Of a DNA stretch of 51,992 nt, positions 25,663 through 34,301 are shown piece by piece; the stretch's first letter is position 1; every line of letters starts with the position of its first letter. Source of the DNA: Candidatus Nanoarchaeia archaeon (lineage in GTDB: Archaea > Nanobdellota > Nanobdellia > Woesearchaeales > SKIA01); the NCBI GenBank assembly GCA_028279685.1, contig JANQNG010000046.1, forward strand, positions 1-51,992, read 5' to 3'. The notes under the pieces are model-generated. The model was not told the DNA's origin and ran no database searches. It saw only the letters and a list, made by a program, of their open reading frames with translations. A program made the position numbers and the translations under genes.

Positions 25663-28600
25663 TCATCTATTAAAGCTCTTGTTCTTATTCTTCAAATATT
25701 TCACCAATCTATCAGAATACATTTTTGGAATAGTTCCTTTGAGCAATTCTTTCATCCAATGACGAGTATCGTTTCGTAAGGTGATATTTGGTTCCATCTC
25801 TTCACCAGTCATGATATTCTTTTTTACTTCATGAGAAAAATCATCATTCTCAATCATACTACAAATATCGAAATAGATCTGTGGAGGAATATCTGCTTTT
25901 CTAGCAGCTCTCATGAAATCGTCCAATAATCCTTCTCTTTCTTCCTCTTCATGAGTTTTTTTGTCATCCTCTGCTTCCTGCCAGAGTTCATCATAGGAAA
26001 CATTGTCAGCTTGCATCAAGACATATTTCGCTAATGATTCGGGCCATTCCTGCGCAATTGCATTTCTATGTTTCCTAATCTCATGGAGAATAAATTCGTC
26101 TATCTTTATCTTTTTCTTGATGCTTTCCATAATCGATAATTTTACACGAGCAGGAACCTGCTTTAGCATAGAAGCCTGTTTCATTAATCGTTTCTGTTCT
26201 TTCGATAGCTTAATTTTTTCTATTTTGCCTACTTGATCACTAATGTGCTGGCTGATAGAGAAAGCTTCCATTGCTTCTCCTGATTTTCCTTTGTCTAACG
26301 CGATTTTCGCCAACACCATCTGATGCATTCTTTTCAGGAATTCCTGTTTTGATTCCATGGTTAGAATATCTGCATAGCCTTGAAGCAAAGTACTTGTGGC
26401 AAACGGTGAAGGAATCGTAGTTTCAGTCTCTACGAGATTGACTTTCTTCTTATCAATCCACTCTAAAGCAAGTTGTGCATTCTTGATATCCATGACATCT
26501 TCTAATACTTCTCTTTTTGCTTCTCTAATAATACAGAAATCTTCACTAATACGTCGGGCTGCAGCGTAGATTAATTGAGAAGACATCTGTTGTCTTGAAA
26601 CGGTTTTTGTTCTTCCAGCGTAATTTCTTAAAATCATTAATGCTCTGCCAGCGCAATGTCTGAATCTTCTCTTCAATATTTCAGTGTTGTCGATTGCCAT
26701 GCTAAGAACTTTATATGCATCATCAGGATTAATCAACTGCATAGCTTTCTTTACATTGATCGCTTTCGTTGCCGCTAAATAAAATGCGTGATCAGTGATG
26801 CCGACTTCAACAGCAATTTTTTGATTACGCAGTACAGCATAAGCAATCAATCTCGATAAAGCGTCGTTCACTCTTCTCCCTTGCATCGAATGGAAAATAT
26901 AGTATTTTTTATTTCCTTCATCATATCTTTCCACAACAAGCTCTTTCTCTGTAGGAAATAGTGAGAATTCATATTGCTCTAAGAAATAATTATATAATGC
27001 TTCAGCCGCGATTTCATCAACATAAACATATTCCTTAATGAATGCAAGCATCTCTTTCTTTGGTTTTCTTGCTTTGTATTTCTCATAGCATAATGTCCTG
27101 AAATGATTAATATCTTGCGCTAAATCAAAACTTAAGGGCAACATTTCAGAATACCAAGAAGGAACAGTAGGTTTTCTTCCATGAGCAGATTGTACTTGTA
27201 GTGTCATCCCCCTACTGAACCTGAATTCATAAACACTTCCTCCTAAAACAAAAATATCACCACGATGTAATCTTTCAAGAAATCCTTCATCAATCATACC
27301 AATCAATTGATTCCCTATTTTGACTTGAATACCTCCTTGATCCGGAATAGTACCTATGTTCATCATGTAAATCATTCTGGCACTCCAACCTCGTTTGCCT
27401 ATCTTGCCTTCATTATACCAGATTTTACCATACACATGACGCTCTTCTAATTTTCCATATTCTCCAGCAAGAAATTCTACTACTTCAATGAATTCCGCAT
27501 AGTTTAGATCTTGATATCCATATGCTTTTGTGAAAAGATTAAACACCTCTTTGACATCGATAGATTGCTGTTCTAATGCAATACCGACGACATGCTGTGC
27601 TAACACATCTAATGCATTTTTTGGAATATGAATCCTGTCTATTTTTCGTTCAACAGCGTTTTTCATTAATACTGAGCATTCTACTAAGTCATCTCTAGAC
27701 ATCACAATGATTCTTCCTTTTGTTGTTGCATGCAATTGATGACCTGCTCTTCCTATTCTTTGTAATCCTCTCGCAACACTTTTAGGACTTCCCAACAGAA
27801 TAACTAAATCGATGAATCCTATATCGATACCTAGTTCTAATGATGTTGAGCAGACTACGCAACGTAGTTTTCCTTGGCGTAATCGTTCTTCGATATCGAA
27901 TCGATGAATCTTACTTAAGCTGCCATGATGTGCCCCGATTAATGAGGAAATTTTATGAGGAGGCTTTTCCTCAATTTCATAGTAATACTTAGGATATTTC
28001 TTTTTTAACTCGAAAACAACACGTTCAGTGCCTGCTCTGGTGTTGGTGAAGATTAATGTTGTTTTATGTTTTTGAATTTGTTTGTGAATAAGTTCATATG
28101 TTTTTTTGTTTATTGTTGCAAAATCAGTGTTGACTAAATCAGGCACAGGAGATAATACTTTCAAATCAGATTCTTTAATATAGGGGACATCTATAACTAC
28201 ACAATCACGATTATTGCCGACGAGATATTTCGCTATTTCCTCTATCGGAGCTACCGTTGCTGACAATCCTATTCTTGTTAATCCCGGACTGATTCTTTGC
28301 AGACGTTCAAGGCTTAAACTCAGATGTGTTCCTCTTTTATTTTCTGCTAATGAATGGATTTCATCTATGATAGTCCATTGTACATCTTTGAGTCTCTCAA
28401 CAAATTTAATTGAAGAAAGCATAATACCTAAACTTTCTGGAGTGGTGATCAATATATGAGGAGGTTTTTTGAGCATTGCTGATTTTTGTGATGGTGTCGT
28501 ATCTCCTGTTCTCACTGCTACTCTGATGCCGAATTCTTTTTTTGCTAATGCTTCTATTTCTTTTAGAGGTTCTATGAGGTTCTTCTCAATATCATTATTT

Positions 28601-28887
28601 AATGCTTTCAATGGAGAAATGTAAACAGCATAAATTTTATCTTCAAGAATGCCTTTAGCTGCAGAGTCAACTAATTCATTGAGGATTGCTAGAAACGACG
28701 TTAATGTCTTTGTTGCTCCTGTGGGTGCTGATACTAAACAGTTATTGCGAGAGTGTATTTCGAAGATGCCTAGCTTTTGAGGCATCGAGAACTCCTTAAA
28801 CTTCGAGAAGAACCAATTTCTGACATCATGGTGTAATAAGTACTTGAGTAATTTGTCTTCATTCGGTTTTTTCTTGAATGTAATCAT
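25663..28887 (-). CDS. lhr: Lhr-type large ATP-dependent helicase
   Basis: A 1074-residue superfamily 2 helicase. Motif Ia is YISPLKALNND, motif II is WTIIDEIHSLA, motif III is GLSATVAP, and motif VI is QRIGRAGHQ. A winged-helix and long C-terminal Lhr-core follow. Motif I reads APTGATKT at 54-61: the Lys and Thr are there but the usual Gly before Lys is Thr. Lhr proteins unwind DNA with 3' to 5' polarity and act in repair of blocked forks. It is one of the largest genes here and is transcribed alone. The altered Walker A should be checked against close relatives. Confidence 0.93.
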   Translation of the reverse strand: MITFKKKPNEDKLLKYLLHHDVRNWFFSKFKEFSMPQKLGIFEIHSRNNCLVSAPTGATKTLTSFLAILNELVDSAAKGILEDKIYAVYISPLKALNNDIEKNLIEPLKEIEALAKKEFGIRVAVRTGDTTPSQKSAMLKKPPHILITTPESLGIMLSSIKFVERLKDVQWTIIDEIHSLAENKRGTHLSLSLERLQRISPGLTRIGLSATVAPIEEIAKYLVGNNRDCVVIDVPYIKESDLKVLSPVPDLVNTDFATINKKTYELIHKQIQKHKTTLIFTNTRAGTERVVFELKKKYPKYYYEIEEKPPHKISSLIGAHHGSLSKIHRFDIEERLRQGKLRCVVCSTSLELGIDIGFIDLVILLGSPKSVARGLQRIGRAGHQLHATTKGRIIVMSRDDLVECSVLMKNAVERKIDRIHIPKNALDVLAQHVVGIALEQQSIDVKEVFNLFTKAYGYQDLNYAEFIEVVEFLAGEYGKLEERHVYGKIWYNEGKIGKRGWSARMIYMMNIGTIPDQGGIQVKIGNQLIGMIDEGFLERLHRGDIFVLGGSVYEFRFSRGMTLQVQSAHGRKPTVPSWYSEMLPLSFDLAQDINHFRTLCYEKYKARKPKKEMLAFIKEYVYVDEIAAEALYNYFLEQYEFSLFPTEKELVVERYDEGNKKYYIFHSMQGRRVNDALSRLIAYAVLRNQKIAVEVGITDHAFYLAATKAINVKKAMQLINPDDAYKVLSMAIDNTEILKRRFRHCAGRALMILRNYAGRTKTVSRQQMSSQLIYAAARRISEDFCIIREAKREVLEDVMDIKNAQLALEWIDKKKVNLVETETTIPSPFATSTLLQGYADILTMESKQEFLKRMHQMVLAKIALDKGKSGEAMEAFSISQHISDQVGKIEKIKLSKEQKRLMKQASMLKQVPARVKLSIMESIKKKIKIDEFILHEIRKHRNAIAQEWPESLAKYVLMQADNVSYDELWQEAEDDKKTHEEEEREGLLDDFMRAARKADIPPQIYFDICSMIENDDFSHEVKKNIMTGEEMEPNITLRNDTRHWMKELLKGTIPKMYSDRLVKYLKNKNKSFNR

Positions 28888-28956
28888 GGCTTTCAGAAGT
28901 CACAACGCTTTTTAAACTCTTGTGGAAGAAATGTCTAGTGGATATAAATAAAAAAA

Positions 28957-29514
28957 TTAGAATGCTAATGGATTCTCTTCCATTTCAGCAATTCTTTGCA
29001 TAAGAAACTCTTTTGTTCTGTTGTTGTCCATTGGTCTTAACAATTCATTACACTCAGGGCAATGATAACCAGACTCAATCGCAGACTCAAAGTCAAGCCT
29101 TGAGCAAGCATTCGGACACATAAAGAACTGAGAGGCTTCCTCTCTGGCTAATCTGGTCTTGAGTTTTTCGAGCTTCTCTTTGCGAATCTTGTCCACAAGA
29201 TGAGGAATGTTGTGCTCATTGAAGTCCCAATAGCAGATATACCATCCTTTTTTCTTGTCTTTCTTTCTTCTGAAGCTGAGAATATCTTTTTCTAAGAGTC
29301 TATATAACAAATTTCTTGTCTTATGGATTTCTATATTAAGATCTTCTGCCACAATAAACTCTGAGACAAACGTCTTTCCTCTAAGAAAGTAGACAATTGG
29401 TAATGCTTCTTCACCTACAAGCTCAGTTACAACGCGTTTAATAATGTCCTTAGTTACCTTGAAAGGCTTCTTTTTAGATGAATCAGCATATTTTAGTATA
29501 GTTTCACTGTGCAT
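28957..29514 (-). CDS. tfe: Transcription factor E (TFE alpha)
   Basis: A 185-residue basal transcription factor. An extended winged helix at about 18-95 is followed by a zinc ribbon with Cys in MCPNACSR and in HCPECNEL, then a short acidic tail. TFE helps open the promoter and stabilises the RNA polymerase clamp. It is single-copy in most archaea. A GGGGG stretch precedes the ATG by about eight bases. The upstream AT-rich palindrome at 29533-29558 contains the TATA sequence and could allow autoregulation. Confidence 0.93.
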   Translation of the reverse strand: MHSETILKYADSSKKKPFKVTKDIIKRVVTELVGEEALPIVYFLRGKTFVSEFIVAEDLNIEIHKTRNLLYRLLEKDILSFRRKKDKKKGWYICYWDFNEHNIPHLVDKIRKEKLEKLKTRLAREEASQFFMCPNACSRLDFESAIESGYHCPECNELLRPMDNNRTKEFLMQRIAEMEENPLAF

Positions 29515-29532
29515 ACAGATACCCCCTTCGTA

Positions 29533-29558
29533 TTATATAATATTTATAAATTATATAA
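29533..29558. promoter_or_regulatory. AT palindrome at the TFE promoter
   Basis: TTATATAAT and ATTATATAA are perfect 9-base arms around an 8-base centre containing TTTATAA. It lies 19-44 bases before the TFE start, so it includes the core promoter. Symmetry could simply reflect TATA composition. Confidence 0.4.
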
Positions 29559-29793
29559 TTTATTATGATTGCAATACCTATCCTGGAATTACGGCTTTAT
29601 ATATTTTGCGTTTTTAGTATAGTTTTTTGGATATTAACCATAGCCAAATAACACCTTTATAAAGGCTGTGAGTGTCTAATTCGCAACCCCCATCTTATTC
29701 TCAGATATACTAATATATAAATGTTTCGGTTTTGTAACCACTAGTCAATAGTATCTAGATAATCTTTTTATATTTTCTTATTTTCCATCTCTT
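29559..29793. other. Intergenic region with several TATA-like elements
   Basis: No open frame of note. It has four TATA-like stretches on the plus strand, near 29591, 29653 (inside the palindrome CCTTTATAAAGG), 29710 and 29765. The last two serve the gene at 29794. The first two face no gene directly and could start a small RNA, for which I see no clear fold. Confidence 0.4.
29730..29745 (+). promoter_or_regulatory. Shared promoter-proximal motif, copy 1
   Basis: TTTTGTAACCACTAGT, 15 of 16 bases identical to the motif at 39835-39850 (minus strand). It begins about 14 bases after the centre of the TATA-like element at 29710-29722. Confidence 0.45.
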
Positions 29794-30675
29794 ATGGTAA
29801 ACATTGCTGATTTAAACAATATCCCTCCAACCCTTCTCTCTAACATCATTGATTGTCTCGATGATCTATTAACATGGAAAGATAAATATGGAAATCCCTC
29901 ATCCATCATATCTGGATACAATTGGTTTAGTTCTTCTCCGGATTTCAATCAAACATTTTCTTTTTCCAATATCCATGAAACAACAGATTATTTCAAAGAT
30001 ATGGCTTCTGATCTAAACCTTCTAGGATACTCATCATCAACGATTAAAAACGCGTTAAGAAAAAAAGGAGGAGCTTTTTATCATGAACTTCGATTTAGAG
30101 TAAATGATGATCAAGGCAATCCTCTTAGCGGCTTAAAAATAAAGGATTTAAGGACAAAAGAATACATAGATTTGAAAAAGTACAGTAAACCCCTTATCCA
30201 CTATCCTGAGTTTGAAGATGCAGATGGATTACTTGTGGCAGAAGATATAGGCTATGAAATTAATCTTAACTTTTCTTCCGAAGATAATCTTTTTACATTA
30301 TGTGATTTATTCACAAGAAAAGCAAATCTCGAAAAATATAACGATGCTGGAGAAGTAGTAGTTGAGACCTCCGAAGAATTCACAGAAAGAAATCCTTGGA
30401 AAGATGCATATAGAACGCCTGTATTAATAATAGGAGATGCAGCAACAAAATACAAAGATAAGCTTCCACAATTTGATCAAGCAAGCAAATTCTGTTTTAG
30501 AAAAGAAGGAAATGAAATTAGCTTTATTATTCAGAAAGCATTGGATTCTTTAAAAGAAATGCTTCATTATGATTTTTTACTAAAGTCAGGATTTAAGCAA
30601 GAATTATGTTTAGCGAATAAGCCATTTATAAAGTTTGTAAATGATAATTCACTAATTTTAAATATAAACGAATGA
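29794..30675 (+). CDS. Unknown protein
   Basis: A soluble protein of 293 residues with no recognised domain. The middle, at about residues 95-155, reads as a small beta-rich module (FRVNDDQGNPLSGLKIKD resembles a surface-protein beta-sandwich repeat), but there is no signal peptide. The C-terminus is helical. It is followed after ten bases by a second unknown gene, so they form an operon. The promoter carries the 16-base motif shared with the gene pair at 39.8 kb. Confidence 0.6.
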   Translation: MVNIADLNNIPPTLLSNIIDCLDDLLTWKDKYGNPSSIISGYNWFSSSPDFNQTFSFSNIHETTDYFKDMASDLNLLGYSSSTIKNALRKKGGAFYHELRFRVNDDQGNPLSGLKIKDLRTKEYIDLKKYSKPLIHYPEFEDADGLLVAEDIGYEINLNFSSEDNLFTLCDLFTRKANLEKYNDAGEVVVETSEEFTERNPWKDAYRTPVLIIGDAATKYKDKLPQFDQASKFCFRKEGNEISFIIQKALDSLKEMLHYDFLLKSGFKQELCLANKPFIKFVNDNSLILNINE

Positions 30676-30685
30676 ATATACTACT

Positions 30686-31018
30686 ATGGTATTAGGTCCT
30701 ATTATTCCAAGCCCTGAAAAAATCACCTCAAAGAAACAGTTAGATGATGCTTTGCATGCTATGGAACAATACAAAAACGGAACAAATGATATAGGTGCAT
30801 TACTTACACAGAATACCATAGGAGGAGTTTATTATATCTCAACAAAATCAGAAGCGGAAGAGCTTTTGAAGCAACCTGTCCCTTCAGATAAAAGAGTTCA
30901 GATGTATGTGGAATTCATACCAATTGAACAATACAAACAAGAAGCAGAACGTAGACTTTTGAAACGAAATACTCGACAATACACTCCAAAAAAAACCTCT
31001 ATCTTTTCGTACAGCTAA
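30686..31018 (+). CDS. Unknown small protein, second gene of operon
   Basis: A 110-residue protein that starts ten bases after the previous stop. It has a helical N-terminal half, a short strand-rich middle (IGGVYYISTKSEAEELL) and a basic tail. No known motif. Tight spacing suggests joint function with the 293-residue protein. Confidence 0.55.
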   Translation: MVLGPIIPSPEKITSKKQLDDALHAMEQYKNGTNDIGALLTQNTIGGVYYISTKSEAEELLKQPVPSDKRVQMYVEFIPIEQYKQEAERRLLKRNTRQYTPKKTSIFSYS

Positions 31019-31059
31019 TGACTTCTAACCTGTTCTTTAATAGGAATCTTTCAGTTTCT

Positions 31060-32226
31060 TTACTTATATCTCTTCCTATCTTCTTCGAATTCTGAAGAAA
31101 ATCTATATTTCAGTATATCAAGAAGCTGATTTGCTGATGTCCTACCAAGACCTCTAGCAGATTGATATATCAATCCTTTCAGCAAATGATCTGCATCTTC
31201 TGGCAAGAATCTTGCACTTATTGGTTTTCTAGGCTCTTTAGCATTATTTTTGTTCTGAAAAGAAAAGACTAAATCACCATTGTGTGCAATATACGCTCCA
31301 TAATCACCATCAAAATCAGTACCTATCCAAAAAGGAGTAGGTTTCTCAGTTTCATTAAGCTTACTCAGTTGTGGAATAGGAAAATCATATCCTGCAAAGA
31401 ACAACATCGGATGATTGTCAAACCCTCCAAGATGTTCTGCACAAGTACCTCCTCCTTGTCCTAGTTCTTTTCCCCAGGTAATGAGTTGTTTTCCTTCATC
31501 TTTGAGATGTTCTGATTGGATATTCTGTTGCTCAATATATTTCATAACAGCAACAAATAAAGATCCTTCAGTGGAGTGATATGCAGCTATGGCATGTCTA
31601 TCAGCAGAAGTTTCAGGTCTCATTTCTATTGCGTTGCCAAAAGGATCTGTTGTTGGATATGGTGCAATATCTGTTTGTAATACTCTCAAGTCAGCATTTA
31701 TATCTCCTGTTATTTCAGTTACGATTTCAGAGCCATCGTTTCTTTTTCTTGTCCATTTATATCCGTCTTTGTATGAGCTACTTCCTCTTGATTGCTGTAT
31801 TATGTATGTGCTAACTGTTGTGACGAATGCAGAAGGTGAATCAAATCCAAACTTTTTGTAGTCCCAGATCTCTTCTGGAGAAAGTATTAGTGAAGCAATA
31901 TCTCCCATGAATATTGATAACTCTTCTAATGCACAAGGTTCTTGTATGGTGTCACGAGTTCTCTTGATTGTCCAGAAATGATCTTCAGGATTTCTTAGTA
32001 TACCATTCATTGTTGTTTTGTATTTTTCTTCAAAGTCTTTGGGAAGATTGTTATAGTATCCTTCTTCTTTTAATTCATTAACAATATCTACTATTTCACT
32101 TTGAAGAAGACTTCCTCCAAGATAAGGCAAACCTTCTTCGGATTGTTTTAGTTTTTCTACTCTTTCAGCTATGCCTGATTGTTTAATCTTTTCAAGAGCT
32201 TCCGGATAGAGTAAATAAGTAGTCAC
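31060..32226 (-). CDS. Unknown protein
   Basis: A protein of 388 residues without a signal peptide or known motif. It begins with helical charged sequence and ends with a region holding GQGGGTCAEHLGG, several Asp-rich turns (WIGTDFDGDYGAY) and a basic tail. A single Cys next to His could be catalytic, but I cannot place it in a hydrolase family. The start is GTG at 32224-32226: a TATA element on the minus strand at about 32250-32260 lies some 25 bases upstream and indicates a leaderless start there. No ATG is available in the first 90 codons. Confidence 0.6.
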   Translation of the reverse strand: MTTYLLYPEALEKIKQSGIAERVEKLKQSEEGLPYLGGSLLQSEIVDIVNELKEEGYYNNLPKDFEEKYKTTMNGILRNPEDHFWTIKRTRDTIQEPCALEELSIFMGDIASLILSPEEIWDYKKFGFDSPSAFVTTVSTYIIQQSRGSSSYKDGYKWTRKRNDGSEIVTEITGDINADLRVLQTDIAPYPTTDPFGNAIEMRPETSADRHAIAAYHSTEGSLFVAVMKYIEQQNIQSEHLKDEGKQLITWGKELGQGGGTCAEHLGGFDNHPMLFFAGYDFPIPQLSKLNETEKPTPFWIGTDFDGDYGAYIAHNGDLVFSFQNKNNAKEPRKPISARFLPEDADHLLKGLIYQSARGLGRTSANQLLDILKYRFSSEFEEDRKRYK

Positions 32227-32292
32227 CTTAACTAGGCTTGCTTAAGTATATCTATATAAAATTTACTATTTGAAAATGGAAAATTAAGAACT

Positions 32293-32880
32293 TCATAACT
32301 TTATATGATATCTTGTCGTATGTCCTCTTGTCTTTCTTCCAGTATCTCTGAACATTTTATAATCGTCATCAATTATTTTTTGCAAATCTGAATCCATAAC
32401 ATGCTGTGTCTCACTAAGTCCATGTACTCTTGGTGCAAATTTCTGATTCCAATATTTTTGACTATGTATATCAATTTTTATAGATGAATTCTCAGACCAT
32501 TCAAAAGATTCAACACCCCCATCTTGGTCATCATCAAAATAATTAAATTCATGCTTTCCTGCATTTATTTTGACATAATTATCTCCAACATTTATGCCTG
32601 GAGGATTAAAAAGCATAAGTGATACAGTATCTATATCAACCGCTCCTTTCTCAGCTATCTGATTGATAAGAGCATCGTATGCTTCTTGTTCATCTTTATA
32701 TCGTTCTAATAATTGATTTATTTTTTCTGCTCCTACATAGTCGGAAACAGTAGCGGTTCTGCTTCCATTAAGAAGATAATCAACAGCTTTACCTATAGTG
32801 TTATGCTTTATTTGAGCAAATGAAATAGCTATTGAAGAAAATACAACAGTAGCCCATGCTACTAAACGTCTATAATGCAT
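32293..32880 (-). CDS. Unknown exported protein
   Basis: A protein of 195 residues with an N-terminal signal peptide or anchor (basic MHYRRL, hydrophobic to about residue 23, then Gln-Ile-Lys). The exported part is acidic and rich in Asp, Asn and Tyr, with DDDQDGGVES that could bind calcium. It ends in a basic, His-containing tail. I do not recognise it. It is on the same strand as the 388-residue unknown but spaced by 66 bases with its own TATA-like sequence. Confidence 0.6.
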   Translation of the reverse strand: MHYRRLVAWATVVFSSIAISFAQIKHNTIGKAVDYLLNGSRTATVSDYVGAEKINQLLERYKDEQEAYDALINQIAEKGAVDIDTVSLMLFNPPGINVGDNYVKINAGKHEFNYFDDDQDGGVESFEWSENSSIKIDIHSQKYWNQKFAPRVHGLSETQHVMDSDLQKIIDDDYKMFRDTGRKTRGHTTRYHIKL

Positions 32881-32932
32881 GTTATCAAGGAATAGAAACT
32901 AGCATATAAAATTTATCTTTCGAAATGGAAAA

Positions 32933-33226
32933 TTACGAGCACCAGTATCTGCCACACCATCGCCAGCCTGTTGAGTAGACTCTGTCGTAGCCAGGATAGT
33001 AAACACCGTATGTGTAGTAGTTACCTCTGTATGTATTGCCATAGTAATGAGCATGCCCATAGCTGTAGTAGCCATTGTATGCCGGATATCCAGAATCATA
33101 GCCATGGTGATCATAGACACGATGCGCAAACTCCTTCGGATAGCCACCCATGTGGTAATAGTGTGCAGAAACAGCACCAGCTAGAAGCACAAGCAGCAAT
33201 CCAATAGCCATCAATATCTTCTTCAT
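32933..33226 (-). CDS. Small secreted Tyr/Gly/His-rich protein
   Basis: A 97-residue exported protein. The signal peptide covers about residues 1-21 (KKILMAIGLLLVLLAGAVSA). The mature chain is made almost wholly of Tyr, Gly, His and some Arg, in loose repeats such as NGYYSYGHAHYYG and YYPGYD, and ends in W-R-W-C and W-C-S. The composition recalls metal-binding or self-assembling coat peptides. It has an AGGTG ribosome site before the ATG. The overlapping frame in the same region lacks a signal peptide and is a shadow. Function unknown. Confidence 0.7.
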   Translation of the reverse strand: MKKILMAIGLLLVLLAGAVSAHYYHMGGYPKEFAHRVYDHHGYDSGYPAYNGYYSYGHAHYYGNTYRGNYYTYGVYYPGYDRVYSTGWRWCGRYWCS

Positions 33227-33422
33227 AATAACACCTTTGTTTTCATTGGAAGGTAATAACTCTTTATATATAAAGGTTGTGGTAGGAGATTATGTAGATG
33301 AACTATTCAATCCCACACACATAATCTTTCCCGTGATCTCTTCGATTTTCTACGAAAACATTTCAGCTTTTTCTACGCAAGACACTTAAAGAATTCTTAT
33401 TTTGTAATGAAAAAAGAAAAAA

Positions 33423-33472
33423 GCCGCCCGAATGGCGAGCACTTTCCTGAAAACCAATCCTTCGTCCGAAGT
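33423..33472 (+). pseudogene. Decayed 5' fragment of tRNA-Leu
   Basis: It aligns with the first half of the intact tRNA-Leu about 95 bases downstream: GCCG at the front, CGAGC in the D-arm position, then AAAACCAATCCTTCGTCCGAAG against AAAACCAG plus the same variable arm. The T arm and 3' acceptor are missing and the anticodon stem is broken. Confidence 0.6.
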
Positions 33473-33490
33473 ATATTTGAATTATTTCCG

Positions 33491-33500
33491 AAATATATAA
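33491..33500 (+). promoter_or_regulatory. TATA box of tRNA-Leu
   Basis: AATATATAAA lies about 24 bases before the mature 5' end at 33519, consistent with transcription starting close to the tRNA. Confidence 0.55.
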
Positions 33501-33518
33501 AGTTTATGAATGTGTAAA

Positions 33519-33636
33519 GCCGTGGTCGCTCATTTGGTAAGAGCGCTGGTCTCAAAAACCAGTCCTTCGTCCGAAGGAGTGTGGGTTCGAAGGTTCATCC
33601 GAAAGACTCGTGGGAGCGATTATCCCACCCACGGCG
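33519..33636 (+). tRNA. tRNA-Leu(CAA) with T-loop intron
   Basis: The acceptor arms GCCGTGG and CCACGGC pair perfectly. The D arm is GCTC-ATTTGGTAA-GAGC. The anticodon arm CTGGT-CTCAAAA-ACCAG gives anticodon CAA at 33553-33555. A long variable arm TCCTTCG-TC-CGAAGGA marks a class II tRNA. The T arm GTGGG...CCCAC is interrupted: removing 31 bases (33592-33622) restores the loop TTCGAAT. The base after the acceptor is G rather than the A usual for tRNA-Leu, which is odd. No CCA is encoded. The mature length is about 87 bases. Confidence 0.85.
33592..33622 (+). other. tRNA-Leu intron in the T loop
   Basis: This 31-base intron sits between positions 59 and 60. Bulges AA|G and TA|T flank a short TCG/CGA helix with one T-T mismatch, above the T stem GTGGG/CCCAC. 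Splicing at these points gives the standard TTCGAAT loop. The bulge-helix-bulge is relaxed rather than perfect. Confidence 0.65.
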
Positions 33637-33716
33637 CACATAATCCTGAAGAGACCAAAATTACCCATATATATCATCAACGACAATTATTTAAACAACA
33701 ACTGCATAAGAAAACC

Positions 33717-34301
33717 ATGATAACAATCTACATTACAAGACATGGGAACACCGAGCACAACAAAAAATCTCTAGTTATGGGTCAGATAGACTCTCCCTTG
33801 ACTAATCGAGGATTAGATTCTCCACTCGAAATTGCCAAACTCATAAAACACATATCTTTTGATCATATCTATTCTAGCGATCTAGGCAGAGCATTCATTA
33901 CAGCACATATAATAGCAGAAAAACTAAATAAAGTATCTATTTTATCTAGAGCAAAAGAGCTTCGTGAAATAAACTACGGCATCTATGCAAATAGAAAAAA
34001 AAAGGAAGTAGAAAAAGAATGCCCTGAATACAAGACAAACATTGCATTTATTTTTCCAGAAGGTGAAAGTTATTTGCAAGTGCAAAAGAGAGTTGTTGCA
34101 TTCATCAAAGAACTTGAGAAAAAACATAAAGAACAAACAATACTTCTTATCACACATGCTGGAGTAATTCGTTCAATAATAACACATTATAAAAAATTGA
34201 ATTCTGAGGAATACCTTAAGAAGAACATCCCTCATGAATACATAGGAAAATTCGTTATTGACAATGACAAACTCAAATCATATGAAAAAATCAATCCCTA
34301 A
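33717..34301 (+). CDS. Histidine phosphatase (phosphoglycerate-mutase-like)
   Basis: A 194-residue enzyme of the histidine phosphatase superfamily. The catalytic RHG motif is in YITRHGNTEH near residue 9. The second Arg is in SSDLGRAF, the acid residue in LREINYGIY, and the second catalytic His in LLITHAGVIRS. The start is the ATG at 33717; upstream sequence in this frame is the tRNA-Leu gene, so a longer frame is false. It overlaps the end of the convergent kinase by four bases. It could be a broad phosphatase or a cofactor-dependent mutase; length favours phosphatase. Confidence 0.88.
   Translation: MITIYITRHGNTEHNKKSLVMGQIDSPLTNRGLDSPLEIAKLIKHISFDHIYSSDLGRAFITAHIIAEKLNKVSILSRAKELREINYGIYANRKKKEVEKECPEYKTNIAFIFPEGESYLQVQKRVVAFIKELEKKHKEQTILLITHAGVIRSIITHYKKLNSEEYLKKNIPHEYIGKFVIDNDKLKSYEKINP

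Noticed and set aside
32899-33177. 92-residue minus-strand frame rich in Met, Thr and Ile
   Set aside because: It is the shifted frame of the Tyr/Gly/His-rich gene, which has a signal peptide and ribosome site.
33510-33716. Longer N-terminus for the histidine phosphatase
   Set aside because: The extra 69 codons are the tRNA-Leu gene and its trailer; the RHG motif starts right after the ATG at 33717.
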